Counted from the stretch's first letter, positions 1 to 8,052 are shown. The stretch is DNA of 52,591 bases from an uncultured Clostridia bacterium (GCA_944380775.1 CALWIP010000021.1:1-52591); one strand, 5' to 3'. Made by a program: numbers and translations. Notes: generated by a model not told the origin, from the letters alone.

Positions 1-202
1 CGGTGTTGCACTCCACCACCGTGCCGTTGACTTCCTCAACCACCGGCTTCCAAAACTCCGGGTGCAGGAAATTCTGGTTGCCCTTCTCCCCGGAATGCAC
101 CTTGACGGCCACCTTGCCGGGCAGCGTAACGCCCAGCGCGCGGTACAGCCGCACAACGGACTCCGGCGTGATTTCACGCGTGAAATAGACCTTCGCTTTC
201 AT
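1..202 (-). CDS. DUF362 domain protein, N-terminal part (gene runs off the window)
   Basis: The first 67 codons of a leftward gene are present; the rest lies beyond base 1. The start MKAKVYFTREIT has a GGAGGA ribosome-binding site just upstream. The residues that follow, including KVAVKVHSGEKGN and the HPEFWKPVVEE stretch, are typical of the DUF362 family. These proteins often carry ferredoxin-type [4Fe-4S] motifs further along, which cannot be seen here. The biochemical role of the family is not settled, and nothing in the visible part decides it. A strong promoter with a palindrome over its -35 box lies about 80 bp upstream, so the gene is probably regulated on its own. Confidence 0.8.
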   Translation of the reverse strand, partial: MKAKVYFTREITPESVVRLYRALGVTLPGKVAVKVHSGEKGNQNFLHPEFWKPVVEEVNGTVVECNT

Positions 203-281
203 GGATCTTCCTCCTTTTTCCTGACAGGATTTTTATTCCGCTTCCCCGCGGCGCAATTCTGACGCCGCGCCACTATTCATA

Positions 282-310
282 ACTATAGCATGAAATTGAC
301 ACAGTGTCAA
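282..310 (-). promoter_or_regulatory. Sigma-A promoter of the DUF362 gene with palindromic operator
   Basis: On the minus strand TTGACA (305-310) and TATAGT (282-287) are separated by exactly 17 bp, with a TGC extended -10. A perfect 15-bp palindrome, TTGACACAGTGTCAA (296-310), covers the -35 box and enters the spacer, a position suited to a repressor. The regulator is not identified. Confidence 0.8.
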
Positions 311-340
311 TCTCGTGCGGAGGATTCCCGCCGGCGCCCG

Positions 341-1513
341 TCATCCCGCCGCGCCTCCGGTTTTGACGAGGAGGGCGACGGTTTCAATGTGCTGTGTGTG
401 GGGGAACATGTCCACCGGCTGGATTTTCTCCACGCGGTAGCCGCGCCCGGTGAGGAAGCGCAGGTCGCGGCGCTGGGTTTCCGGGTTGCAGGAGATGTAC
501 ACCGCGCGGGGCGGCGCCATCTGCGCAAGGGCCGTGAGGAATTCCACGCTGCTGCCCGCGCGCGGAGGGTCGAGGAAAACCACGTCGGCGCGCTCCTGCT
601 CCGCCGCCATTTCCGCGAGGAATTCGCCCGCGTCGGCGCACAAAAAGCGGATGTTCTTTGCGCCGTTGCGCTTTGCGTTGGCCACCGCGTCGCGGACGGC
701 GTCGCGGTTGCACTCGACGCCGAGCACCTGCTTAGCGCGCTTGGCGGCCACCAGCCCGATGGTGCCGATGCCGCAGTAGGCGTCGATGACCGTTTCCCTC
801 CCGGTGAGGCCCGCAAATTCCATCGCCTTGCCGTAGAGGACCTCGGTCTGCACCGGGTTGATCTGGTAAAACGAGCGCGCGGAAATTCGGAACACGCAGC
901 CGCACAGCACGTCTTCAATGACGCCGGGGCCGTAGAGCACCTGCTCCGCGTCGCCGAGCACCATGCTGGTGAAGCGCCCGTTCACGTTCTGCACCACGGT
1001 GACAATTTCCGGGTGGCGCTCCCGCAACGCCTGCACAAAGCGCCGCTTAGCCGGGAAGACCGGCGAAGCGGTAACCAGCGCCACCATGACCTGGCCGGTG
1101 GCAAACCCGCGCTTGACCAGCACATGCCGCAGCAGGCCGCGCCCGGTGCGCTCGTCGTACGGCTCGATGCGGAAACTGCGCAGCAGGCCGCGCACCGTGC
1201 CGATGATCTCGTCCGCCGTGCGGTCTTCCGTGAGGCAGCTCTCCACCGGCACAATGCGGTGCGTGCTCGCCTGGTATACCCCTGAAATCACCCGGCCGGA
1301 GCGGTCCGTGCCGAAGGCCGCCTGCACCTTGTTGCGGTAGTGGTACGGGCGCTCCATGCCGATGACCGGCTCCGGCTGCGCAAACTCGCCCAGCAGGCGC
1401 TCCACCTGCCGCTGCTTCCAGGCGAGCTGGCGCGGGTAATCCATATTTTGCAGCTGGCAGCCGCCGCATTTGCGGTACAGCGGGCAGCGTGGCGCTTCTG
1501 TTTTCTGTTCCAT
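341..1513 (-). CDS. rlmD: 23S rRNA (uracil-C5)-methyltransferase, RlmD/RumA family
   Basis: SAM-dependent 5-methyluridine synthase of the TrmA/RumA/RlmCD family, about 390 residues. Near the N-terminus CPLYRKCGGC (C-x5-C-x2-C) supplies cysteines of the family's [4Fe-4S] cluster. The SAM site is the DAYCGIGTIGL segment; VFLDPPRAGS follows, and SCNPET holds the nucleophilic cysteine. No TRAM domain precedes the cluster. The start MEQKTEAP is chosen because it has a G-rich ribosome-binding site and directly precedes conserved sequence; an upstream in-frame extension looks spurious. It has its own promoter, divergent from the DUF134-NifX gene. Which uridine it modifies cannot be read from sequence; Gram-positive members often modify two sites. 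Confidence 0.9.
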   Translation of the reverse strand: MEQKTEAPRCPLYRKCGGCQLQNMDYPRQLAWKQRQVERLLGEFAQPEPVIGMERPYHYRNKVQAAFGTDRSGRVISGVYQASTHRIVPVESCLTEDRTADEIIGTVRGLLRSFRIEPYDERTGRGLLRHVLVKRGFATGQVMVALVTASPVFPAKRRFVQALRERHPEIVTVVQNVNGRFTSMVLGDAEQVLYGPGVIEDVLCGCVFRISARSFYQINPVQTEVLYGKAMEFAGLTGRETVIDAYCGIGTIGLVAAKRAKQVLGVECNRDAVRDAVANAKRNGAKNIRFLCADAGEFLAEMAAEQERADVVFLDPPRAGSSVEFLTALAQMAPPRAVYISCNPETQRRDLRFLTGRGYRVEKIQPVDMFPHTQHIETVALLVKTGGAAG

Positions 1514-1614
1514 ATTGGCCCCCCGGTTTTTTCGCTGCGCGGCGCGTGGCAAATCCCCGCATCCGCGCGGTTTCATTGGAATCCTGACCGGTTCCCCGGC
1601 CGTTTCTCCTTTTT

Positions 1615-1643
1615 ATTGTACAGGAAAACCGGGCGGATGGCAA
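1615..1643 (-). promoter_or_regulatory. Promoter of the rRNA methyltransferase gene
   Basis: On the minus strand TTGCCA (1638-1643) and TACAAT (1615-1620) have a 17-bp spacer, giving a leader of about 95 nt. It diverges from the DUF134-NifX promoter some 30 bp away. Confidence 0.65.
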
Positions 1644-1670
1644 AGGGATCCCTGAAAAATCTTTTTATTA

Positions 1671-1699
1671 TTGACATATGTCAAAAACTATGCTATGAT
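1671..1699 (+). promoter_or_regulatory. Promoter of DUF134-NifX with perfect palindrome over the -35 box
   Basis: TTGACA (1671-1676), a 17-bp spacer and TATGAT (1694-1699) preceded by TGC form a near-consensus promoter. TTGACATATGTCAA (1671-1684) is a perfect 14-bp palindrome that begins at the -35 box. Its TTGAC-N4-GTCAA geometry fits the CRP/FNR-type half-site layout, but the DUF134 protein encoded just downstream is an equally plausible ligand. Confidence 0.85.
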
Positions 1700-1733
1700 A
1701 CTCCCGAAGAAACGGAGAAGGGGGCATGGCGCG

Positions 1734-2465
1734 ATGCCGAGGCCGAGAAAATGCCGCCGCGTGTGCGGCCTGCCGGCAATCGACCGGTTTGGCCCCGCGG
1801 GGCCCGGCGGGGACGCGGAAATCCTCATGACGGTGGAGGAATACGAGTGCATCCGGCTGCTCGACTGGTTCGGCCTGACGCAGGAGGAATGCGCGGCGCA
1901 GATGCAGGTCTCGCGCCCCACCGTCACCGCGGCGTACGCCTCCGCGCGGAAAAAGCTCGCCGGCATGCTGGTCAACGGGTGCGGGCTTGCCATCCGCGGC
2001 GGGGATTACCATGTCTGCCGCCGCGCCTGCCCCCGGCGCTCCCATTTGAAGGAGGTTTCACGCATGAAAATTGCAGTCACTTATGAAGACGGCCAAGTGT
2101 TCCAGCACTTTGGCCACACGGCCCAGTTCAAATTTTACACGGTGGAAGACGGCAAGGTCACGTCCTCCGAGGTCGTAGACACCCAGGGCAGCGGCCACGG
2201 CGCGCTGGCGGGCTTTTTGCAGGCGCACGGCGTCGACACGCTCCTCTGCGGCGGCATCGGCGGCGGCGCGCGCACGGCGCTTGCGCAGGCGGGCATCGAG
2301 CTGTACCCTGGCGTCTCCGGCAATGCGGATAGCCAGGTGCTGGCGCTGCTGGCGGGCACGCTCTCGTTCCAGCCGGACTACCTTTGCGCCCACCACAGTC
2401 ACGAGCACGGCGAAGGCCACTGCCATGAGGGCGGATGCCACGAAGGCGGCTGCCACGGCGCGTAA
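1734..2465 (+). CDS. DUF134 (UPF0251) DNA-binding protein fused to NifX-like cofactor-binding domain
   Basis: A 243-residue fusion. Residues 1-100 are a DUF134 protein: the family start MPRPRKCRRVC, then a helix-turn-helix with LTQEECAAQMQVSRPTV. Residues 111-235 are a NifX/NafY-type dinitrogenase cofactor domain (MKIAVTYEDG, FGHTAQF, HGVDTLLCGGIGGGAR), which in other proteins binds metal clusters. The last 25 residues are a His/Cys tail with two GGCH units, a likely metal site. The start at 1734 follows GGAGAAGGGGG. The domain junction carries a second strong ribosome-binding site ahead of an internal ATG at 2064, so a separate NifX-like protein may also be made. No nitrogenase genes are nearby; a redox or metal-sensing role is inference only. 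Confidence 0.85.
   Translation: MPRPRKCRRVCGLPAIDRFGPAGPGGDAEILMTVEEYECIRLLDWFGLTQEECAAQMQVSRPTVTAAYASARKKLAGMLVNGCGLAIRGGDYHVCRRACPRRSHLKEVSRMKIAVTYEDGQVFQHFGHTAQFKFYTVEDGKVTSSEVVDTQGSGHGALAGFLQAHGVDTLLCGGIGGGARTALAQAGIELYPGVSGNADSQVLALLAGTLSFQPDYLCAHHSHEHGEGHCHEGGCHEGGCHGA
2049..2066 (+). promoter_or_regulatory. Internal Shine-Dalgarno and ATG inside the DUF134-NifX frame
   Basis: AAGGAGG lies about 8 nt before the ATG at 2064, in the same frame as the upstream DUF134 part and with no stop between. This is the layout expected where two adjacent genes have merged by loss of the first stop codon. It would give a 134-residue NifX-like protein. Confidence 0.7.
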
Positions 2466-2482
2466 CGGCAGGCCCCGCGCAA

Positions 2483-2520
2483 AACAGGACGCGTTCCTTC
2501 GGGAAGCGCCCTGTTTTTTT
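2483..2520 (+). terminator. Intrinsic terminator after DUF134-NifX
   Basis: Stem built from AACAGG and GCGTTCC pairing with GGAAGCGC and CCTGTT around a TTCG loop, followed by a run of T. Confidence 0.85.
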
Positions 2521-2562
2521 GCGTTTTTAGGCAAAAACAGCGCGCCGCGCGGGGGCGGCGGC

Positions 2563-2591
2563 TTGCAGCGGGAAAGGGATTGTGGTAGAAT
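2563..2591 (+). promoter_or_regulatory. Promoter of the ddl-murI-argS operon
   Basis: TTGCAG (2563-2568), 17-bp spacer, TAGAAT (2586-2591). The transcript would carry a leader of about 175 nt before ddl. The leader holds a palindrome (2602-2615), a partial copy of it (TGCGCGCAGGC at 2605 and 2715), and a 7-bp hairpin (2725-2731 with 2740-2746) just before the ddl ribosome-binding site. No known riboswitch class was recognised. Confidence 0.6.
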
Positions 2592-2772
2592 GACAGGGAA
2601 AGCCTGCGCGCAGGCAGGGCCGCTTTGCAGCGCCGCCCGCCGCAGGGATGGCAGGATAAAAAAACCGGCATGCGAATATTCTAACAAAAAAGACCCGGCG
2701 CCGGAACGGGCGCTTGCGCGCAGGCGGATGCAAAACAGCGCATCCGGCGCACAGTAGATGGAGGTTTTCACC

Positions 2773-3855
2773 ATGTCTCATATGACCGTCGCCGTCCTGT
2801 TCGGCGGGCAGTCCTCCGAGCACGAGGTCTCCCGCCGTTCCGCGTATACCATTCTGACCAATCTGCCCCGTGACCGCTACGACGCGGTGATGGTCGGCAT
2901 CACCAAATCCGGCGTGTGGCGCCTTTACACGGGGGACCCCGCCAAAATCCCGGACGGCTCCTGGGAATCGGACCCCGGCTGCCGCCCCGCGTTTTTCTCC
3001 CCCAGCCGGGAATTCCCCGGCCTGCTCGTGCTGGAAGACGGCCGCCTGCGGGAGATCCCCGTGGACGTGGTCTTCCCCGCGCTGCACGGCAAAAACGGCG
3101 AAGACGGCGCGCCGCAGGGGTTGTTCCAGCTCAGCGGCGTGCCGTGCGTCGGCTGCTCCGCCGCCGCCTCCGTCCTCTGCATGGATAAGGCCATCGCCAA
3201 TTCCCTGCTGGAGACCGCCGGCATCCCCCAGGCGCATTACCTGTGGTTTTTTGCCCGCAACTACAAGACCGGCGCGGCGAAGATCAAGGTCAAGGTCGCC
3301 GCGCGGCTCGGCTACCCCGTTTTTGTCAAGCCCGCCAACGCCGGTTCCTCGGTGGGCGTGAGCAAGGTCCTGCGCGAAGAGGACCTTGACGCCGCCGTAG
3401 AAAAGGCCGCCCACGAGGACAGCAAGATCGTCATTGAAGAGGCCATCACCGGCCAGGAAGTGGAGTGCGCGGTGCTCGGCAACGCGGAACCGCAGGCCTC
3501 CGGCGCCGGCGAGATTGGCGCGGCCGCCGAATTCTACGATTATGACGACAAATATGTCAACGGCGAGGCGCAGCTCTACCTCCCCGCGCGCATCCCCGAG
3601 GAGACGGCCGAGACCATCCGCAAAACGGCGCTGCGCGCCTACCGGATGCTCGGCTGCACGGGCCTTGCGCGCGTGGATTTCTTCGTGCGCCGGAGCGACG
3701 GCGCGGTGCTGCTCAACGAGCTGAACACGCTGCCGGGCTTCACGGCCATCAGCATGTACCCCAAGCTTTGGGAAGCCGCCGGCCTGCCGCTGCCGGAGCT
3801 CATCGACCGCCTGATCCGCCTGGCGCTGGAGGAAAGGGGTCCGGAACATGGATGA
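2773..3855 (+). CDS. ddl: D-alanine--D-alanine ligase
   Basis: ATP-grasp ligase making the D-Ala-D-Ala dipeptide for peptidoglycan; 360 residues, normal length. The N-terminal domain starts VAVLFGGQSSEHEVS. The FPALHGKNGEDG and FVKPANAGSSVGVSK segments and the C-terminal LLNELNTLPGFT metal and substrate loop are all present. The omega loop reads EFYDYDDKY, the D-Ala-adding form, not the D-lactate-adding VanA-type loop, so vancomycin resistance is not suggested. The start at 2773 is preferred over the ATG at 2758 because GGAGG lies 8 nt ahead of it. It overlaps murI by 8 bp. Confidence 0.95.
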   Translation: MSHMTVAVLFGGQSSEHEVSRRSAYTILTNLPRDRYDAVMVGITKSGVWRLYTGDPAKIPDGSWESDPGCRPAFFSPSREFPGLLVLEDGRLREIPVDVVFPALHGKNGEDGAPQGLFQLSGVPCVGCSAAASVLCMDKAIANSLLETAGIPQAHYLWFFARNYKTGAAKIKVKVAARLGYPVFVKPANAGSSVGVSKVLREEDLDAAVEKAAHEDSKIVIEEAITGQEVECAVLGNAEPQASGAGEIGAAAEFYDYDDKYVNGEAQLYLPARIPEETAETIRKTALRAYRMLGCTGLARVDFFVRRSDGAVLLNELNTLPGFTAISMYPKLWEAAGLPLPELIDRLIRLALEERGPEHG

Positions 3856-4666
3856 CCGCGCCATCGGCGTTTTCGACTCCGGCGTCGGCGGCCTCACCGC
3901 TGTGAAAGAGCTGCGCGCGCAGATGCCCGGCGAGGACATCGTCTATTTCGGCGACACCGGTCGCGTGCCTTACGGCTCCCGCAGCCGTGCGACCATCGTC
4001 AAATATACCCGCCAGGATGTCGCGTTCCTGCGCTCGCGCGGGGTCAAGATGCTCATCGCCGCGTGCGGCACGGTGAGCTCCGTCGCGGCCCATGTGCTGG
4101 AAGAGCAGGGCATGCCGTTCGCCGTGGTGCTGCGCCCCACCGTGGAGGCCGCGCTCGCCGCCACGCGCAACCGCCGCGTCGGCGTCATCGGCACGGCCGC
4201 CACCATCCGCAGCGGCTCCTACCGCCGCGAGCTGGAGCGCCTTTCGCCCGGCGTGCAGGTGTTTGAGCAGAGCTGCCCGCTCTTTGTCCCGCTGGTGGAG
4301 AGCGGCTGCCTTGGCGGGGACGAAATTACCGCGTTGGCCGCCGAGCGCTACCTTTCGCCGCTGCGCCGCGCGGGCATCGACACGCTCATCCTCGGCTGCA
4401 CGCATTACCCCGTCATCCGCGAGGCCATCGGCCGCGCCGCCGGGCCGGGCGTCACGCTCATTGACAGCGGGCGGGAAACGGCCCGCTACGCCGCGCGCCT
4501 GCTCGGCGGGCTCGGCCTGCTGCACGCGCCGGGCCACCGGGGGACCTGCCGCTTTTTTGTCAGCGACCACATTGAGGATTTTTCTTCGGTAGCCGGGATC
4601 TACCTGGGGGGCGCCGCCGCCCTCGACGTCGAATATGTCGACATCGACCGGTTCCCCGCCGAATAG
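3848..4666 (+). CDS. murI: Glutamate racemase
   Basis: Makes D-glutamate for peptidoglycan; 272 residues. The N-terminus reads IGVFDSGVGGLTAVKEL, followed by YFGDTGRVPYG. The two catalytic cysteines sit in AACGTVSS and LGCTHYP. The first motif has Gly where many racemases have Asn, a variant I recall from other Clostridia, so activity is expected. Translational coupling with ddl through an 8-bp overlap joins two steps that feed the peptide stem. Confidence 0.95.
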   Translation: MDDRAIGVFDSGVGGLTAVKELRAQMPGEDIVYFGDTGRVPYGSRSRATIVKYTRQDVAFLRSRGVKMLIAACGTVSSVAAHVLEEQGMPFAVVLRPTVEAALAATRNRRVGVIGTAATIRSGSYRRELERLSPGVQVFEQSCPLFVPLVESGCLGGDEITALAAERYLSPLRRAGIDTLILGCTHYPVIREAIGRAAGPGVTLIDSGRETARYAARLLGGLGLLHAPGHRGTCRFFVSDHIEDFSSVAGIYLGGAAALDVEYVDIDRFPAE

Positions 4667-4684
4667 AAAGGATTTCAAAGATCT

Positions 4685-5143
4685 ATGGAAGAAAATTATC
4701 TGATCTCCATCGTCGGCCGGCAGGATTACGGCGGCGAAGCCGGGGAGATCCGGCTCAAGACGCTGGGCTCCTACCGGGAACGCGCCGGCTGCCGGTACAT
4801 CTCCTACCAGGAGTACGACGCCGAAGCCCAGCTGGCGCAGACCACGGTGCTCAAGGTGGAGGCGGACCGCTGCGTCACGCTGATGCGCGGCGGCGCGGGG
4901 CGCACCCGCCTCATCTTGGAAAAAGGCCGCCGCCACCTGTGCCAGTACAGCACCGGCTACGGGGACCTGATGGTCGGGGTCTTCACCAGCAGCATCCGCT
5001 CCACGCTCGGCGACGCCGGCGGCGAATTGGAGGTCGTTTATACGCTGGATATCAACGCAGATTTATCCAGCCTCAATCAAATTCAGATCACGGTCAAGGA
5101 GGCAGAACAAAACGATGTCGAAACTGGTACAACAGGCAACTGA
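4685..5143 (+). CDS. DUF1934 beta-barrel protein (YwiB-like)
   Basis: A 152-residue cytoplasmic protein of the DUF1934 family, recognised by ISIVGRQDYGG near the start, the central VLKVEADRCVTLMRGG stretch and the C-terminal VVYTLDINADLSSLNQI. The fold is expected to be a calycin-like barrel; its function is unknown. It lies 18 bp after murI and overlaps argS by 29 bp, the same neighbour as ywiB-argS in Bacillus. That conserved pairing suggests a translation-linked job but does not prove one. No signal peptide or membrane segment. Confidence 0.85.
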   Translation: MEENYLISIVGRQDYGGEAGEIRLKTLGSYRERAGCRYISYQEYDAEAQLAQTTVLKVEADRCVTLMRGGAGRTRLILEKGRRHLCQYSTGYGDLMVGVFTSSIRSTLGDAGGELEVVYTLDINADLSSLNQIQITVKEAEQNDVETGTTGN

Positions 5144-6806
5144 AGAACTGCGCGCCGCCATTTTAGAAGCGGCCGGGCGCGCCGTAGCCGCGGGGAGCCT
5201 GCCCGCCGAGCCGATGCCCGCCTTTACGCTGGAGGTGCCGGCGGACCGCGCCCACGGCGACTGGGCCGCCAACGCCGCGCTGGTCTCCGCCAAGGCGTTC
5301 CGCATGGCGCCGAGGAAAATTGCCGAGGCGCTCAGCGCGCAGCTCTCGCTGGACGGGACCTGCTTTGACCGCTTTGAGATTGCCGGGCCGGGCTTTTTGA
5401 ACTTCTTCTACAGCCCGCGCTTTTACGCCGGCGTGCTGCGCGAAATCCGCGAACGCGGCGCGGACTACGGCCGCAGCGGGTACGGCCGCGGCAAGCGCGT
5501 CATGGTGGAATTTGTCTCCGCCAACCCCACCGGCCCCATGCACATGGGCAACGCGCGCGGCGGCGCGCTCGGCGACTGCCTGGCCGCCGTGCTGGACGCC
5601 GCCGGGTACGACGTGTGGCGCGAATTTTACGTCAACGACGCGGGGAACCAGATTGAGAAATTCGCCGCGTCGCTCGAGGCGCGCTACTTGCAGCTGCACC
5701 TCGGCGAGGACGCCGTCGAATTCCCGGAGGACGGCTACCGCGGCGACGATATCCGCGAGCGGGCGGCGGAATTTTCCGCCGAAGCGGGCGCGCGCTATGT
5801 GGAAGCGCCCGCCGAAGAGCGCCGCCGCGCCCTGGTGGCGTTCGCGCTGCCGCGCAATATTGCGAAAATGAAGGCGGACCTCGAAAAGTACCGCATCACC
5901 TACGACCGCTGGTTCCTCGAGAGCACGCTGCACGAAGACGGCGAAGTCGCCGAGACGGTGCAGATTTTGAAGGACAAGGGCCTGACCTACGAAAAAGAGG
6001 GCGCGCTTTGGTACCGCGCGACCGATTTCGGCGCGGAAAAAGACGAGGTGCTGGTGCGCCAGAACGGGAACCCGACCTATTTCGCCGCAGACATCGCCTA
6101 CCACCGCAATAAGTTCCAGCGCGGCTTCGACCGCTGCATCGACGTCTGGGGCGCGGACCACCACGGCCATGTGGCGCGCATGAAAAACGCCATGGACGCC
6201 GTCGGCCTCGACGGGAACAAGCTGGACATCGTGCTCATGCAGCTTGTGCGCCTTTTGCAGGACGGCGAACCCGTGCGCATGAGCAAGCGCACCGGCAAGG
6301 CCATCCAGCTGGCGGACCTGCTCGACGAGGTGCCGGTAGACGCCGCTCGCTTCCTCTTCAACATGCGCGAATCCGGCTCGCAGATGGACTTTGACCTCGG
6401 CCTCGCCGTCCGCCAGGACGCGCAGAACCCGGTGTATTACGTCCAGTATGCGCACGCGCGCATTTGCAGCATCCTCAAGGCGCTGGCCACCGAAGGCGTG
6501 CAGCCGCGTGCCTGCACGGAGGAGGAGCTTATGCTGCTGCGCGCGCCGGAGGAGATGGAACTGATCCGCCACCTCTCCGCCTACACCGGCGAGATTGTCG
6601 GCGCGGCGAAAGACTACGACCCGGCGCGCATTACGCGCTACGTCATTACGCTGGCCACGCTTTTCCACAAATTCTACACCGCGTGCCGCGTCAAGGGCGA
6701 AGAGGAACCGCTGGCCGCCGCGCGCCTGGAACTCTGCCTGGCTGCGGCCACCGTCATCCGCAACGTGCTCACGATGTTCAAAATCACGGTGCCGGAGTCG
6801 ATGTAA
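5115..6806 (+). CDS. argS: Arginine--tRNA ligase
   Basis: Class I synthetase, 563 residues, normal length. It has the N-terminal additional domain, the HIGH-type motif in MHMGNARGGALGD (residues about 140-152), the KMSKS-type motif as RMSKRTGK (about 387-394), and the C-terminal DALR anticodon-binding domain ending TMFKITVPESM. The start lies inside the DUF1934 gene, preceded by AAGGAGG about 10 nt upstream. This explains the 29-bp overlap and implies coupled translation. Confidence 0.97.
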   Translation: MSKLVQQATEELRAAILEAAGRAVAAGSLPAEPMPAFTLEVPADRAHGDWAANAALVSAKAFRMAPRKIAEALSAQLSLDGTCFDRFEIAGPGFLNFFYSPRFYAGVLREIRERGADYGRSGYGRGKRVMVEFVSANPTGPMHMGNARGGALGDCLAAVLDAAGYDVWREFYVNDAGNQIEKFAASLEARYLQLHLGEDAVEFPEDGYRGDDIRERAAEFSAEAGARYVEAPAEERRRALVAFALPRNIAKMKADLEKYRITYDRWFLESTLHEDGEVAETVQILKDKGLTYEKEGALWYRATDFGAEKDEVLVRQNGNPTYFAADIAYHRNKFQRGFDRCIDVWGADHHGHVARMKNAMDAVGLDGNKLDIVLMQLVRLLQDGEPVRMSKRTGKAIQLADLLDEVPVDAARFLFNMRESGSQMDFDLGLAVRQDAQNPVYYVQYAHARICSILKALATEGVQPRACTEEELMLLRAPEEMELIRHLSAYTGEIVGAAKDYDPARITRYVITLATLFHKFYTACRVKGEEEPLAAARLELCLAAATVIRNVLTMFKITVPESM

Positions 6807-6825
6807 CAAACCGGAGGTACCCCTG

Positions 6826-8034
6826 ATGCGTTTTCCCATATCCCTGCCGTTCCTGCTCGACGGCGCGGCGTCTTCCGTGCTGGAAATCCCGGACGGCGCC
6901 CGCGTGCCCGCGTGGCTCTGCGAACACCCGGCGGCGCTGGAGGCGTTGCAGCGCGGGCATCTCGCGGCCGGGGCGCAGGCGCTCTGCGCGCCGACGGCCA
7001 CGGCGGGCGTGTTCCAGCTGCGCGCGTCCGGCCTGGAGGACCGGCTGGAAGAGATCAACCGCCGGTTGGTCGAGATCTGCCGTAAACAGGGCGGCGTCCC
7101 GGTGGGCGGGCGGCTCGGGCCGAGCGGGCTTCTGGTCCCGCCTGCGGGCGAGGCCGATTTTGACAGCCTCTACGACGGCTACCGCCGCCAGGTGCGCGCG
7201 CTTTGCGCGGCCGGCGCAGATTTCCTGCTGCTCTCCGGCCAGACGTCCCTCGCGGACCTGCGCGCGGCGGTGCTGGCCGCCCGCACGGAGGACCTGCCGG
7301 TGCTGGCGAGCCTCTCGGTAGACGGCGAAGGCCGCACTGCGGGCGGCTGCGGCCTGCTGCCCGCCGCCATCACCCTACAGGCGATGGGCGCGGACGCCGT
7401 CGGGATGGACGCGCCGCTCACGCCGGAGGAAATGCTGCCGCTGTTGCAGGAATTGATCCCGCACGCGTCCGTCCCGGTGTTGGTCAAGCCGGCCGCACGC
7501 CGCGCGGACGGCACGCTGCTCTCACCCGGGGCGTTTGCGCGCGGCGTGCACGATCTGCTCTGCGCCGGGGCGAGCCTGGTGGGCGGCAGCACGGGCGCGG
7601 GGCCGGAGCACATCGCCGCGCTGCGCCGCGAGCTGGACCTCTTTTTGCCGTGGTACCGCGGTGCGGCCGCCGCTTACGAGGACGCCGACAACTTTGCCGC
7701 CGCCATTGAGCGCGAGGCGTTTTTCCTCGGCGACGACATCCGCTTCAGCGAGCCGATGGAATGCTCCATCGGCCTGGGGGAGGATTTCATCGACCTCGAC
7801 GACGAGCAGGTCAACGCCGCGCTGGTCAAGCTGAGCAGCATGGACGACGTCGCCATCCTTCAGGAATTCGCGCCGATGTCGCGCCTGCCGCTCGCCGTGC
7901 AGGCGGAAAACCCGACCATCCTCGACGCCGCGCTGCGGTATTTCCAGGGCCGCTTGATTGTAGACAGCGCCTGCGGGATTCCGCGCGAGGTGATGGAGCA
8001 AATGTGCGCGAAATACGGCGGGATCCTCTATTGA
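6826..8034 (+). CDS. MetH-like homocysteine methyltransferase domain protein lacking the zinc ligands
   Basis: A 402-residue protein. Residues 1-275 follow the homocysteine S-methyltransferase fold (LLDGAASS, GLEDRLEEINRRLVE, GADFLLLSGQTSLAD, MLPLLQELIP). Residues about 290-402 resemble the late part of the MetH pterin-binding domain (PLAVQAENPTILDAALRY, VDSACG), then the protein stops. All three expected zinc-binding cysteines are missing: GINC is replaced by GMDA (193-196) and GGCCG by GGSTG (253-257). Homocysteine methylation by the normal mechanism is therefore unlikely. GGAGG lies 9 nt before the ATG, the frame is intact, and it follows argS by 19 bp, so it looks like a maintained gene, not debris. 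Role unknown. Confidence 0.75.
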   Translation: MRFPISLPFLLDGAASSVLEIPDGARVPAWLCEHPAALEALQRGHLAAGAQALCAPTATAGVFQLRASGLEDRLEEINRRLVEICRKQGGVPVGGRLGPSGLLVPPAGEADFDSLYDGYRRQVRALCAAGADFLLLSGQTSLADLRAAVLAARTEDLPVLASLSVDGEGRTAGGCGLLPAAITLQAMGADAVGMDAPLTPEEMLPLLQELIPHASVPVLVKPAARRADGTLLSPGAFARGVHDLLCAGASLVGGSTGAGPEHIAALRRELDLFLPWYRGAAAAYEDADNFAAAIEREAFFLGDDIRFSEPMECSIGLGEDFIDLDDEQVNAALVKLSSMDDVAILQEFAPMSRLPLAVQAENPTILDAALRYFQGRLIVDSACGIPREVMEQMCAKYGGILY

Positions 8035-8052
8035 CCGCCAGATAAGGATGCA

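Noticed and set aside
2773-3855. VanA/VanG-type resistance ligase in place of ddl
   Set aside because: The omega loop EFYDYDDKY is the D-Ala-adding type, and no vanH, vanX or vanT gene is present.
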